Assembly: GCF_964028355.1 (NCBI RefSeq)
Contig: NZ_OZ034761.1
Span: forward strand, 868,001 to 932,000
Reading direction: 5' to 3'
Origin: Wolbachia endosymbiont (group B) of Gerris lacustris
Lineage (GTDB): Bacteria; Pseudomonadota; Alphaproteobacteria; Rickettsiales; Anaplasmataceae
DNA length: 64,000 nucleotides
Part shown: piece after piece, positions 39,901-49,256 of the stretch
How the letters are laid out: every line of letters starts with the position of its first letter
Position numbering within the stretch: the stretch's first letter is position 1
Position numbers and translations under genes: made by a program
The notes under the pieces: model-generated
Seen by the model: only the letters and a program-made list of their open reading frames with translations
What the model was told of the DNA's origin: nothing
Databases searched by the model: none

Positions 39901-40279
39901 GCCCATTGTTTATTAGGTGCTCTACTATTTTTGTTTTGTTACCCAAGATAGCATGATGCAAAGGAGTACTTCCATCATTATACTTCTTCCTAACACTTGC
40001 CCCATTTTTTATCAGGACCTCTACCATTCGTGTATTTCCATGTAAGATAGCATAATATAATGGATCACGATTGTATATATCCATTCCATTAACATCAGCC
40101 CCTTTTTGTATAAGAGCCTCCACTATTCGTTTATTGTTTTTCAAAACAGCAAGCTGTAATAGGCCAGATGTATCTACTTGTTTTAACTTCTCTTCTATTT
40201 CCCCAACTACATTACTATCATTTAAACCAACGTTAGCATCAATAAAAGCTAGTATTTCTTCCAAATTGTCAAAATTCAT
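36962..40279 (-). CDS. Ankyrin-repeat protein with OTU-type deubiquitinase domain
   Basis: The product has 1105 residues from the ATG at 40279, which has GAGGTAGAGTT upstream; a longer frame begins 20 codons earlier without such a site. Ankyrin repeats lie at about residues 35-170 (LLQLAVLKNNKRIVEALIQK, then GSTPLHHAILGNKTKIVEHL) and again near 310-390. A long middle region is unassigned. Residues about 895-1060 resemble OTU cysteine proteases: INNGSCFFDSFRQSL gives the nucleophile C912, and GGHDHFQPLL gives the histidine (H1051 or H1053). OTU enzymes cut ubiquitin chains; with ankyrins this suggests a secreted host-directed effector. The Asp usual before Gly-x-Cys is Asn here. It lies 63 bp after the gene above it and is probably co-transcribed. 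Confidence 0.82.
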   Translation of the reverse strand: MNFDNLEEILAFIDANVGLNDSNVVGEIEEKLKQVDTSGLLQLAVLKNNKRIVEALIQKGADVNGMDIYNRDPLYYAILHGNTRMVEVLIKNGASVRKKYNDGSTPLHHAILGNKTKIVEHLINNGPDLNAVDEKGRTPLYLAGRNTKMISILMKNGACPLLENRNVEFLKYLIALIKDGDIENLEKREAKQKEEQVDDGYESLKYSLLLSDNSSLISIIKREEFNNLISEWSSGAPDLKEGQKNLNKALLSLLKDFPFSNITKFENFLQDNKSNDDLRVVLNLQRGKSKLTILHAIQSMEHLAVEKDMAWAVGAFITLLLKAGADPNIVNSEGQTPLHYAAYYNTLNIPLLLNKGARNQPDKQGKTPLDIVVINKKPFEVNILEQIFLTQEQMRAKSHLENICGHSLGTNQLREFLNQHRGNEGLKEILNLRDCKGKSRIFQKIRDVCYGDKIRFKEAERLLLEAGAIDYKGWKDKEHLPKDSALWNILILNQREELKAFLDMANATENMNELEQVVKRAIEAGVMLNFAVSGSLYDKKYESKYGFADCVIRKISELKKNSRIASDVEVASRIVCNLVSKGVVLHTISSILVIDELEEFKSHKANMVKAYESYAKRSLKFMEIVKSATTGKVKNVKVDNSILYLEYSENSVVEVAKIINEANLTHGSIESRRDVIAIGESEVEIITEDGIRNYTNLTGNIVLTFYTSLGKIDVKLYPDVQDKSKIIVEVSNKEEVLEKFKGHEEELGEDCALGDYDVYYAIEQGYFERSGKLMHPEVISESNNKWTEREELRRDSMEEIARRHKLLQDLRNIESNIVKKEKNFDVKTYLIDIFKILSRFYEEKGDISKTDLAKAAEKESKKLGLEGKYNWSKIFGLEEEIIEKAEKQGDKEQKSNIPDDFYLGHAINNGSCFFDSFRQSLEQQKGIKVTVKQLRNECKRFAQDNPPEWFISKIGNDFDEVEGEFVNRGITCNQYISSIGKNEFWGRSDIEGRILCDKYGVKLHVAESNPLHTIDKQQDPFLHQLIDSSGSKAGKIDYSHNSVLHMVNGGHDHFQPLLYRNKALAKQTQEQKDSLCYSSLPSCSMDELKIEKASHQQKALLVSRP

Positions 40280-40342
40280 AACTCTACCTCGATTTAAAAC
40301 CTCATGTTTTATTGTTATATACTTGACATAAAAAAACAAGAG

Positions 40343-42103
40343 CTATGTAACATTTGCTCTTAAGATGTTATCGATTTCTGGTAAACTTTGTCCCTCTACT
40401 TCATATTCACTTAGCTTAGTACTAGGCTTTAATACTGCATATGTCATGCCACCAGCAATGGCTCCAACTATCAATGCAGCAATAACTAATATTGATAAAC
40501 TAACATGAGTAACAATACATCCCATAGTTACTGTCAACATGGCTATTACACCTACAGAGAAACTAGTCTTTATTGCTTTTGAAGTTTCAGAATGCTTCTT
40601 TTCTTGAAAATTAAGATACTCAACTATATTTTTGTGGCCGTTTCTATCAGCTAAATCCAGGGGGGTATTACAATCAACGTCCTTTACGTCAATAGTAGCC
40701 TTTTTTTCCTCTACAAGATATTGAACTATGTCTGAGCGACCCATTCTAGCAGCTTCATGCAACGCAGTACTGCCATTTTTGCTTTTTGCTTCAATGTTAG
40801 CCCCTTTTTTTAACAGAGCTTGAACTACTTCTAAGTGACCAGTTTCAGCAGCAATATGCAAAGCAGTACATCCTTCGTTGTTTCGTGTGTCAAAACTAGC
40901 ACCCTTTTCTAACAGAAATTGAACTACTTCCAAATGACCAAATCCAGCAGCAATATGCAAAGCAGTATCTCTATAACTGTAACTGTTTTGTGCATTAATA
41001 TTAGCCACTTTGCCTAATAAAGCTTGAACTACTTCTAAGTTGCCACCTTTAGCAGCACAATGCAAAGTAGTATCAAGGTTTATCATTAACGCGGTAACGT
41101 TAGCCCCTTTTTCTAATAGAAGTTGAACTACTTCTAAATTGCCACCGCTAGCAGCATAATGCAAAGGAGTTCCATCATCATAATCCTTTTGGTTGACATC
41201 GATTTCTTTTTCATCTATAAAATACTGAGCTACTTCTAAGTGGCCAGTTTCAGCAGCAATATGCAAAGCAGTGGAACCTTCCTCATTTTGTGCCTCAACA
41301 TCAACCCCTTTTTCTAATAGAACTTGAACTATGTCTAAGTGACCCCCTCTAGCAGCATAATGCAAAGCAGTACATCCTCCGCTACCTAGTTCCTCAACAC
41401 TAGCTCCTTTTTCTAACAGAAATTGAACTACTTCTAAGTGGCAATCTTTAGCAGCTATATGTAAAGGAGTATCATCATCATCGTTCTTTTGGTTAACATT
41501 GATTCCTTTTTCATTTATAAAGTACTCAACTACTGCTAAGCAACCCTTTTCAGTAGCACAATGGAGAGAAGTACAGCCTTCGCTATTTCGTTTTTCAACA
41601 CTAGCTCCTTTATTTAATAGAGCTTGAACTATTTCTAAGTGACCTCCTCTAGCAGCATAATGCAAAGCAGTACATCCTTCGCTGCCTGGTTCCTCAACAC
41701 TAGCCCCTTTTTCTAACAGAAATTGAACTACTTCTAAGTGGCCATCTTCAGCAGCTATATGCAAAGGAGTGTCATTATCATCGTTCTTTTGGTTAATATT
41801 GATTCTTTTTTCATTTATAAAGTACTTAACTACTGCTAAGCAACCATTTTCAGTAGCACAATGAAGAGCAGTGCAGCCTTCGCTATTTTGTTCTCCAACA
41901 CTAGCTCCTTTATCTAACAGAGCTTGAACTATTTCTAAGTGGCCTTCTTGAGCAGCTATATGTAAAGCAGTATCGCCATTATCGTTTTGTGCCTCAACAT
42001 CAGCACCTTTGTTTAGTAAAGCTTGAACTGCTTCTAAGTTGTCATCTTTAGCAGCACAATGTAACTCAGTATTACCATTACTTTCGTGTACATTAGGATA
42101 CAT
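40343..42103 (-). CDS. Ankyrin-repeat protein with C-terminal membrane hairpin
   Basis: 586 residues, with about fifteen consecutive ankyrin repeats at residues 8-500 and two adjoining hydrophobic segments near 515-560 (SVGVIAMLTVTMGCIVTHVS, then LSILVIAALIVGAIAGGMTY), so it is likely membrane anchored with the ankyrins on one side. A block of four repeats is duplicated in tandem with very little change (ENGCLAVVKYFINEK ... LLEKGASVEE and EKGCLAVVEYFINEK ... LLEKGASVEE), indicating recent internal expansion. It is transcribed divergently from cif operon 2 and heads a probable two-gene unit with the OTU protein. Partner unknown. Confidence 0.88.
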   Translation of the reverse strand: MYPNVHESNGNTELHCAAKDDNLEAVQALLNKGADVEAQNDNGDTALHIAAQEGHLEIVQALLDKGASVGEQNSEGCTALHCATENGCLAVVKYFINEKRININQKNDDNDTPLHIAAEDGHLEVVQFLLEKGASVEEPGSEGCTALHYAARGGHLEIVQALLNKGASVEKRNSEGCTSLHCATEKGCLAVVEYFINEKGINVNQKNDDDDTPLHIAAKDCHLEVVQFLLEKGASVEELGSGGCTALHYAARGGHLDIVQVLLEKGVDVEAQNEEGSTALHIAAETGHLEVAQYFIDEKEIDVNQKDYDDGTPLHYAASGGNLEVVQLLLEKGANVTALMINLDTTLHCAAKGGNLEVVQALLGKVANINAQNSYSYRDTALHIAAGFGHLEVVQFLLEKGASFDTRNNEGCTALHIAAETGHLEVVQALLKKGANIEAKSKNGSTALHEAARMGRSDIVQYLVEEKKATIDVKDVDCNTPLDLADRNGHKNIVEYLNFQEKKHSETSKAIKTSFSVGVIAMLTVTMGCIVTHVSLSILVIAALIVGAIAGGMTYAVLKPSTKLSEYEVEGQSLPEIDNILRANVT

Positions 42104-42269
42104 AATTCACCTCACTCTAAAAATCCATGTTTTGATTATTATACACTTGATATAATTAGCAAGAGTTTTATGTATTTTTTAGAACAGCAAATTTGTTGTA
42201 TATAGGTGTAGAAAAATATCTTTTATTTCAAATTGGATAGAAAACATTCAACTTAGTGTCATAAGGATT

Positions 42270-42700
42270 TCAATTATTTACTCCTTCAAAAAAGGTCATA
42301 CGTTTGCGAGGACAAGCCACGTAAAATAAGGTTATAAAAATAGAAGCTTGAAATCTTTGCAACAAAGTTATGCAAAATAGTTCGTATGTGGATGTGGATG
42401 AAATAGGCTAGTGTGGCTAGCTTTAGCGTATAGCAAAATCATTATAAAAAAAGTTCGTATGGATCACTTGGTAGACCATGCCATCCCAAGAAAAACACTT
42501 CTCACCACCCTTGATTTTGAGTGCTGAAAACGGTTATCTTACCTGAGATCTTAATAATATATTTTGCTAAATTAATATTAGTTTACTTATGGAAGAATTA
42601 GGCAAACTTATGATAAAAACAAAATTTGAAAGCAAACAAAAGATCCTGTATTGAGCCTGTTAAGAGCCTTTTAACGAAAATCACTTTGAGTTAGAAAATT
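42270..42700. repeat. Conserved cif upstream block, copy 2
   Basis: Similar to 640-1065 and, at its end, to 1950-2040. Here the block is uninterrupted and leads directly into the cif promoter. It occupies most of the 0.7-kb divergent intergenic region between the ankyrin gene and cifA; no gene is seen in it. Confidence 0.7.
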
Positions 42701-42713
42701 TTCTAAAATAGTG

Positions 42714-42741
42714 ATTGACAGGTTTTAAAGGTGGAGTAATA
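42714..42741 (+). promoter_or_regulatory. Sigma-70 promoter of cif operon 2
   Basis: TTGACA (42714-42719), a 16-bp spacer and TAATAT (42736-42741), in the same sequence setting as 2014-2041. The leader contains an inverted repeat TTGATAA ... TTATCAA just before the AGAGGGG ribosome site. Confidence 0.75.
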
Positions 42742-42827
42742 TGTCTAAAGTGTAATGGAGGCTAATTCATTATGATACTTGATAAGGTGCAATATTTTTT
42801 CATTTATTTATCAAAGAGGGGTTAATT

Positions 42828-44117
42828 ATGGATCGTAGAGACATTGCAGAAGTTTTGTTTTCATCTATTAAGGAAGATGATCCCTACAGGGCATCTAAGC
42901 TTATTCAAATTGAACGTTGGTGCTATGCAAGTTGGAAGATACATGCAGGGTATGGTGAAATAAGAAATAATTTTCTTGCACGAGTGTTATCTAGTGAAGA
43001 TTGCTGGGAGAAAGTTAATAATTTACATGGAGTTAAGCTCAATGGACAAATGGTAGGTAAAAAATTAATTGCGCCGAGTTCAGATAGTAACCCCAATCCA
43101 TTTGGCACTGCAAGGTACAAGATTGCATGTGATTGTTGCCTAGAAGAAGATATACGAGCTATATTTGAGGAAAGAAAAGAGGAATTATTAGCTCAAGGTA
43201 GAAGTAGCTTACTAGAGTATAAACACTTAGTTAAGTGCTGTGGAGAAGGTCCTTTAGCGCAGTTTTGGTCACATTTCATTAGCGGATATCTCGATAAGTT
43301 GGATTTAAGAGGCCGTCATCCATATGAGTATGGGCTTTACTGTGCTATAGATTGGAAACGGGCAGAGGCAGTGGAATTCTTTTGGAATAAGATAAAATCA
43401 TTACCTGAAAACGAAATGAGTGCGCAAAAAAAAGATGAGATCTTGATGAAAAATGCAATATATGCAGCAGGACCTGGCTGTGGAGTTTGTCCAGATATGT
43501 TTGAGTTTCTCTTTAATCAGATAAATCCTGACAAATATCCAGAGCTTTTAAAAAGAGATTTAGAGAAAAATGGTCATTATGGTTCTTTAAATAGAATGAT
43601 AGATATGCTTAGCTTTGATAAATTTCAGAAGTTATTTGATTATTTGCAACCAGGTAGTATTTCAGAAAATAGTTATCATACCCGTTTGTACTCTATAAGA
43701 ATACAAGACTATTCAGGATATTATGTAGATGCAGCTAAAAAGCTTTTCATGCACATATGGATAAAGGAAGGGTTTGATAGCCATCGTGCACTTGTGATAA
43801 ATGAAGAAGTAATGGATTCATCTTTTTCTCATACAAATCTATTAGTACGTTGGGTGAAGAAGAGTACTATGGAACCGGTATGGGCGGTGCTAGATAAGCT
43901 GGACTCTAATCAAATAAAAGAATTCATGAGTTGCAAACAAGCAGATTACATACGTTCTATATTAGAGCAAGGAGATCAGAATTTGTTAAATAGATTCTTA
44001 GCCTATGGTAAGTCTGCTGATGAAAAACTAGATCAAAAAAACATACCTGGCCCAAGTGGTGATTTAGCTGAGGTAGAGATTAGTAAACAATCTTATGTGG
44101 GGTTAAGTGATCATTAA
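42828..44117 (+). CDS. cifA: Cytoplasmic incompatibility factor CifA, copy 2
   Basis: 429 residues with no interruption, starting at an ATG behind AGAGGGG. It is clearly homologous to the copy at 2117-3427 over its whole length but differs at many positions, for example DRRDIAEVLFSSIKEDDPYR against DCDELRKAVFSIIKDDDPYK. Its partner cifB begins 29 bp downstream after a nearly identical spacer (TATGTCTAAAAGGAGGGTTA). As the rescue partner it would be expected to match the giant CifB encoded downstream; since that gene is broken, an intact cifA alone could still provide rescue. Confidence 0.88.
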   Translation: MDRRDIAEVLFSSIKEDDPYRASKLIQIERWCYASWKIHAGYGEIRNNFLARVLSSEDCWEKVNNLHGVKLNGQMVGKKLIAPSSDSNPNPFGTARYKIACDCCLEEDIRAIFEERKEELLAQGRSSLLEYKHLVKCCGEGPLAQFWSHFISGYLDKLDLRGRHPYEYGLYCAIDWKRAEAVEFFWNKIKSLPENEMSAQKKDEILMKNAIYAAGPGCGVCPDMFEFLFNQINPDKYPELLKRDLEKNGHYGSLNRMIDMLSFDKFQKLFDYLQPGSISENSYHTRLYSIRIQDYSGYYVDAAKKLFMHIWIKEGFDSHRALVINEEVMDSSFSHTNLLVRWVKKSTMEPVWAVLDKLDSNQIKEFMSCKQADYIRSILEQGDQNLLNRFLAYGKSADEKLDQKNIPGPSGDLAEVEISKQSYVGLSDH

Positions 44118-44146
44118 AAATATTATATGTCTAAAAGGAGGGTTAT

Positions 44147-47100
44147 ATGCCTAAAAGAAAACAAGGAGAAGTTGATAATCAAGGAGTGCAAGATTTTGAA
44201 TTAATAGAGCTGTTAATTCGAGAGACAGCGGGAGTTAGTCAACCTGGCCCAAGTACTTCAGCTCCAAAAGGGAGTGATTTTGAATCTTTCCAAGCAAGGT
44301 TTCAATCATATATAGACCAGATTCCATCGTATTTACATTCAGTAGGTAAAGAAGGATTTTTCCCTCATTTCTTTTTGGGAAGCTTTTCTACTTTGATAGA
44401 CACAGAAATTGCAACAAAGCTGAATATTGAGAAAATATATTTTAGTTTTGATGGTGCAAGGACTCTAAAAGTAGCTGTTATTAAAAAGGGAGAAATCAAA
44501 AGCCCAGAAGATGCTGCTGATAAAGTAAAGCTCTTTGTTATTGCAGAATCTGGTAGTAAAAATAAGGAGTTTAGTCATGGTGAGCTAGAAGAAATATTAA
44601 GTCAAATGAACGCTCCAGGAAAGACTCAGTATGTCAGTAATGCTAAGAGTGAGCTTGAGGTTAAGCTGGTAGAAATTTCTAAAAATGCTGATAACGAAAT
44701 GACTGTCGAAATAAAAAATAAAAAGTTGGATAAGAATGACAAACGCCTTCAATTTACAGAGATAAAAAAAGAAAAATGGAATAAACCAGAGAATGACATA
44801 GCTAAGCTTACTAATTCTGATAAAAAAGAGGTGGAAAAATCTTTGGACAAAGTTCTTAAAAAAGTTAGTAAAATCCACTCTGAATATAAGGGTTCGCTTA
44901 TCTATGCTGATAAAGCAAGAGAAGCAGCACATCATGGGTTTATGGCAGGTGCTTTAGTGAATTTCCGCTATAGACATAATCTTAGGGTTTACTTAGAGCA
45001 ATTTGCAGGAAGAGGTTATGCTGATATTGTTCTAGTACCTCGTGGTAAGGACAGATCATTGAATGCTATTCCTATTATTATAGAACTGAAAGCTGCCACT
45101 AAAGAAGAGTTAAAAGAAGGTAAAATAGGAGAAAAGAGTAGAACTACACCAACCGCTGCTTTAAAGCAAGCTGAGGATTATACAAAAGGTTTTCAACCAA
45201 ATGTAATGAGAGTTTAACTACTGCAGATGATATTCTGTGTGTTGGTGTAAATCTTGACCATCCATCTCCTATTTCAGATATTATGGATAAGTCACGTAAT
45301 CAAAAAATCACTCCTCTTTTTAGTGGTATGTTGGAATCTATTGATGAGCGAAATAATGGTGAGATTACACAAGAACAATTAAAAACACAGATTCAAGAGA
45401 ATATAGAACGTATCTATCATACATTTCCTGGTACAGGAGAAAAGGGAGATAATCATTATTTTAGCAGGTTTTTGCTGGGACAATCATTATTGTTAAATGA
45501 AGTTAAGGGTTTAAACAGTGATTTTGAAAAACAAGTTTTTATTTACGGTGAAAATATACCTACCGAAGCTCAACCTGAACCTAAATCTCAACGTCTTAAA
45601 GATCAGAAAAGTAAAGGACAAGGTGCTGGACAGCCATCTAAGTTAGACCAAAGCCACGGAGTTACGACAATGGTCTTTATTCCAGAAAATGATAAAAAAT
45701 CAGTTTATGTAATGAATATTGTTGAAGCTGATGGAAGAGCTGAGGTGGTAAGTAAAGGAATTCCTCTTGACAAACTTAAGCAAGAAATAGGAAACAGAAA
45801 AATAGTTGAACTAAATCTTAATTTTAATATTAAAAAACAAAAGTCAGATTTTAAAGAATATTTTAGTATGGAAGTTGGTGAGCCTATCTCTCTAGAACAG
45901 TACAGTAATAAAAAGACTGATAAGTTTAAAGGTAATTTTGAGAATGTTCCTTATCCCGATGAGTTAAAAAGAACATTTGATGAAGCTCTAGGCTCTCAAC
46001 GTCCTTCTACGCCAGATCAGACTCTCTCGATAGATAAGTACAATAAATTATTAAAAACAATTGGAAAAGGAACGTTTCCTTTAAAACCTCTGATTGAAAA
46101 GGAAGCACACTTTCAGGCAGTGCTACATGGAGCATTTAGCCACTATAGTGATATAAAGTTAGGAGAATCACAAGAAAACAGAGCATTAGTATTAACAGAG
46201 TTTCAAACTGGTAGGGGAAAACGTATTGATATGGTCGTGCATGGTATTAAGTTTGCAGATCAAGCTAGCAGTGCTACAGAATACGATCCAGTAGGATTAG
46301 AACTTAAAGGACCAAGGGAGGGTAAGACAGCTGATGCATTGGTAAAGGAGGCAAATGATCAGATAAATACAGAGTATGTAAAAGGTGTAACTTACAAAAC
46401 ACTTACAGATGGAAAAGAAGTGGCCTTTATGGGTGTTGTGTTTGATAAAGGTGCAAATAGTGCAGATTCTCTTATTTTAATGAGCAAAGATGAGTTTGCT
46501 TCTGTTAAAGTAATTCATAGCTCTATCTTTAGTTTTAGTCAGCAACAATGTTCTAAAGGAAGGAAACAGCGCAGTACAGGTATGGCCTGTATAGATTCAC
46601 GTGATGAAGAAGAGATTACAAAGGAAGAAAAAGAAAGATTTATTAAAGAGTTGTTTGGTATTGAAGCTTATGACACAAAAATTATAACTATAGATTCTCC
46701 TCAAGTGAGGATTGATGGTGGTAAAATGAGTGTAAAATTCAAAGACAATGACGGTAATGATAAAGAATTAATAATAGATGATACTGCAAGTATTAAGAGT
46801 ATAGAAAATTATATACTGGATGAGAAAAATCTTGAGATAAAGTTAAAAGTAAGCAGCGATAAAGAGTATGCTATAATAGAAGAAATTAAAGAGCAAGGTA
46901 GCGAATATTATTTAAAAATTGATGATTATAGAATAAAGTTAGACAGTATATTTCAGAATGGAAAAGAAGTAATCTTTGATAAATTACATCAACTATCAAC
47001 TGATAAGCAGTTATTAGAGAATAAAAAATACATTGAAGATATAGGTGATGTTCAAACTAATCAAGATTACAACAATATTGTAGAGGAAATTAAACAAAAC

Positions 47101-47440
47101 TTGTTAGCAAAAGGAGTTAGGGAAGATACTTTCGACAGGTTTAAAAGTCATTTTGATGATCTTGGTGAAAAAGTTTTTGCAGATTATATTAGTGATGTAG
47201 AAAAAAATCTTAATGAAAAAGGAATTGCATTTGATCGTGATAAATTTGATTCAGCGAAAATAAAAGGAGCAAAAGGTGGAAAGTTTTTTTCCATGATGGC
47301 CATATATGACTTGCTTGATAGTATAGGTGATACAGCAACACTTGGACGACATGATAATAATGCTTTAAAGCAAGTATTTGGTATCAATGGTATACTAGAT
47401 GCTATGGATGATGTTAGGACGAGTGCAAGTATTTCTCCTA
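44147..47440 (+). pseudogene. cifB: Giant CifB, copy 2, first part: two PD-(D/E)XK nuclease domains and unassigned region
   Basis: The ORF opens behind AAAGGAGG and reads to 45217, where a 1-bp deletion stops it; sequence continues in the next frame (LTTADDILCVGVNLD...) to 47440. Restored, this part has about 1,098 codons. Nuclease 1 has D293 (GYADIVLVP) and E313-x-K315 (IIELKA). Nuclease 2 has EAHFQAVLHGAFS, RIDMVVHG and GLELKGP, with the catalytic residues present. Beyond about residue 790 is a long region I cannot assign (ends MAIYDLLDSIGDTATLGRHD then VFGINGILDAMDD), perhaps a translocation or pore region of a large toxin. ISWpi1 copy 4 ends it. Confidence 0.85.
45213..45215 (+). other. 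Frameshift site in CifB copy 2
   Basis: The text AGAGTTTAACTACT has three T where copy 1 has four (CGTGTTTTAACC). One added T restores MRVLTTADDILCVGVNLD, parallel to MRVLTVSDNVLCVGLNLD in copy 1. It is a loss of one T from a homopolymer: true mutation, phase-variable site or sequencing error. Confidence 0.85.
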
Positions 47441-48303
47441 GAGCCTGTTCATAATCTTTTGAGGAGCAAGGCAGTAAAAGCTAGAACGACCATTTGTAGT
47501 CTAGTATTGAGTTTACGCTCGCAATTTTTCCATAACCGTCTACACTTTTCCAGCCAAGCAAAAGAACGCTCTACAACCCACCTTTTTGGCAATACAACAA
47601 AGGTATGTAATTCACTTCGTTTTATTACTTCAACGGTTGCACCAATAGTCGTTTTTATTTGAGTTGCAAAATTTTCTCCTGTATAACCTGCATCAACTAG
47701 TATATTTTGAACTTCGGAAAGATTTTTTCTTGCGTTACAAATCATCTCTACAGCAGCAGTACGATCTCCGATATTAGCTGTAGTAATATAAATTGCATGT
47801 GGCAAACCTTGCGTATCTACTGCAATATGACGCTTTATTCCTGAAATTTTCTTGCCGGCATCATAACCTTTTTCTTCAGCAATATCGGTGTTTTTTACAC
47901 TTTGAGCATCAATGATGCAGAAGCTTGTTTTTGTATTCCGACCACTGTTGAAACGAACCTCTCCAACTAATTTTTTTTAAGACAATTTCTAGAACACTTT
48001 CTCTATCTTCATTCGGTTTTTTACTCCATCTCTTGAAGTAATCGTAACAATTGCGCCATTTTGGAAACTCTTTTGGTAGCATTCGCCACTGACAGCCACT
48101 TTTTAGCACATAAAGTACACCGCAAAATAACTCATATAAATCCAGTTTTCTTGGTTTTGTTTTTTTTCTACAGGATTCTAGATCTGGTAATATAATCTCA
48201 AATCTTTCCCGACTTATATCACTTGGGTATACACTCCTCATATATCCTAACTTATATACATTATCTCTTAGTTTATTCCTTTCTTGAGATCATGTACAGG
48301 TTC
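47441..48303 (-). mobile_element. ISWpi1-like element, copy 4 (863 bp)
   Basis: Complete, but the flanks differ: CTA (cifB) on the left, TAA on the right, where it enters an IS630. The right flank continues as IS630 sequence that would follow a TAA inside that element. Two ISWpi1 copies, one in cifB and one in the IS630, have probably recombined and removed what lay between. Confidence 0.9.
47449..48241 (-). CDS. ISWpi1-like transposase (copy 4)
   Basis: OrfA is 47909-48241 and orfB ends at 47449. It carries the NTRLQM variant and appears intact. Confidence 0.88.
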
Positions 48304-49256
48304 TAAGAAATAATGCGTATGTTGCAAAAAAACTAAATGCTGTAATTGCAGCAAAAAAGCACAGTATAACAGCTGTAGCAAAAATATGTTGCATTTCGAG
48401 AAAGGCAATTACTACATGGATAAAGCACATAAAATTTGGAAGAGAAGAAAAATTATTTTCTCCACCTCAACGCCGTAGAAAAACTATATTGAACCAAAGT
48501 CAACTTGAACAAATTGAGGTGTGGATAGAGGAAAATCCCAATATTACTATTAGAGAAATGAGAATAAGAATCCAAGAAAGATTTGGTTTGAATATCAGCA
48601 AATCCACAATACATCGTAATATGCAAAGAATGAAATTCTCATATATCACACCAAGACCAGTTCATAGTGGACAGGATAAAAATAAGCAAGAGGAGTTTAA
48701 AAAAAAACCTCAATGAAACTATTGTCATGCATTCTGAAAAAGAGCTATTTTTCTTCGATGAATCACGGTTTGGTACACATTCAAAAGTTGGACATGGGTG
48801 GTTTAAAAAAGGCAGTAGGACACAGGTTAAGGTAAAATTAGGTAGGGAAATTTTTATCTCTATAGTGCAGTTAATCCCAGAAATGGAGAGAATTTTAGCT
48901 TATTTGCACCAAACGTCAACACTGCTTGTATAAATATATTCCTTGAACAGATGTCGCAATATTTAGGAATACGAAAGGCTTTTCTCGTGATGGATTGCGC
49001 TAGTTGGCATAAGTCAAAAAGTTTAAAGATACCTAAAAATATCGAAATTATATACCTACCACCATACTCACCTGACCTCAATCCTGTTGAGAGGTTTTGG
49101 TTATATATAAAACAGAACATTTTGCGCAATAAAATCTACGATACAATTGTTCTGCTTGAGAGCGCTTTGTGTAAATTTATTACCTCTATTTCCCCTTCCA
49201 CGGTTAAACAACTCTGCAATGCTTCTTATTTGGTTCATTAATAATGAGAGTTGGTA
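48304..49256 (+). mobile_element. IS630 element, copy 6, 5'-truncated and frameshifted
   Basis: The first ~150 bp of the element are missing. The transposase also lacks one A at about 48850 (GGGAAATTTTTATC instead of GGGAAAATTTTTATC), so it cannot be active. It carries the second sub-lineage marker. The right end is followed by TTA (49257-49259), then toxin sequence. Confidence 0.88.

Noticed and set aside
2117..44117. The two cif operons as a recent duplication within this locus
   Set aside because: Protein and non-coding sequences differ at many positions, far more than the nearly identical IS copies, so they are old paralogues or separate acquisitions.
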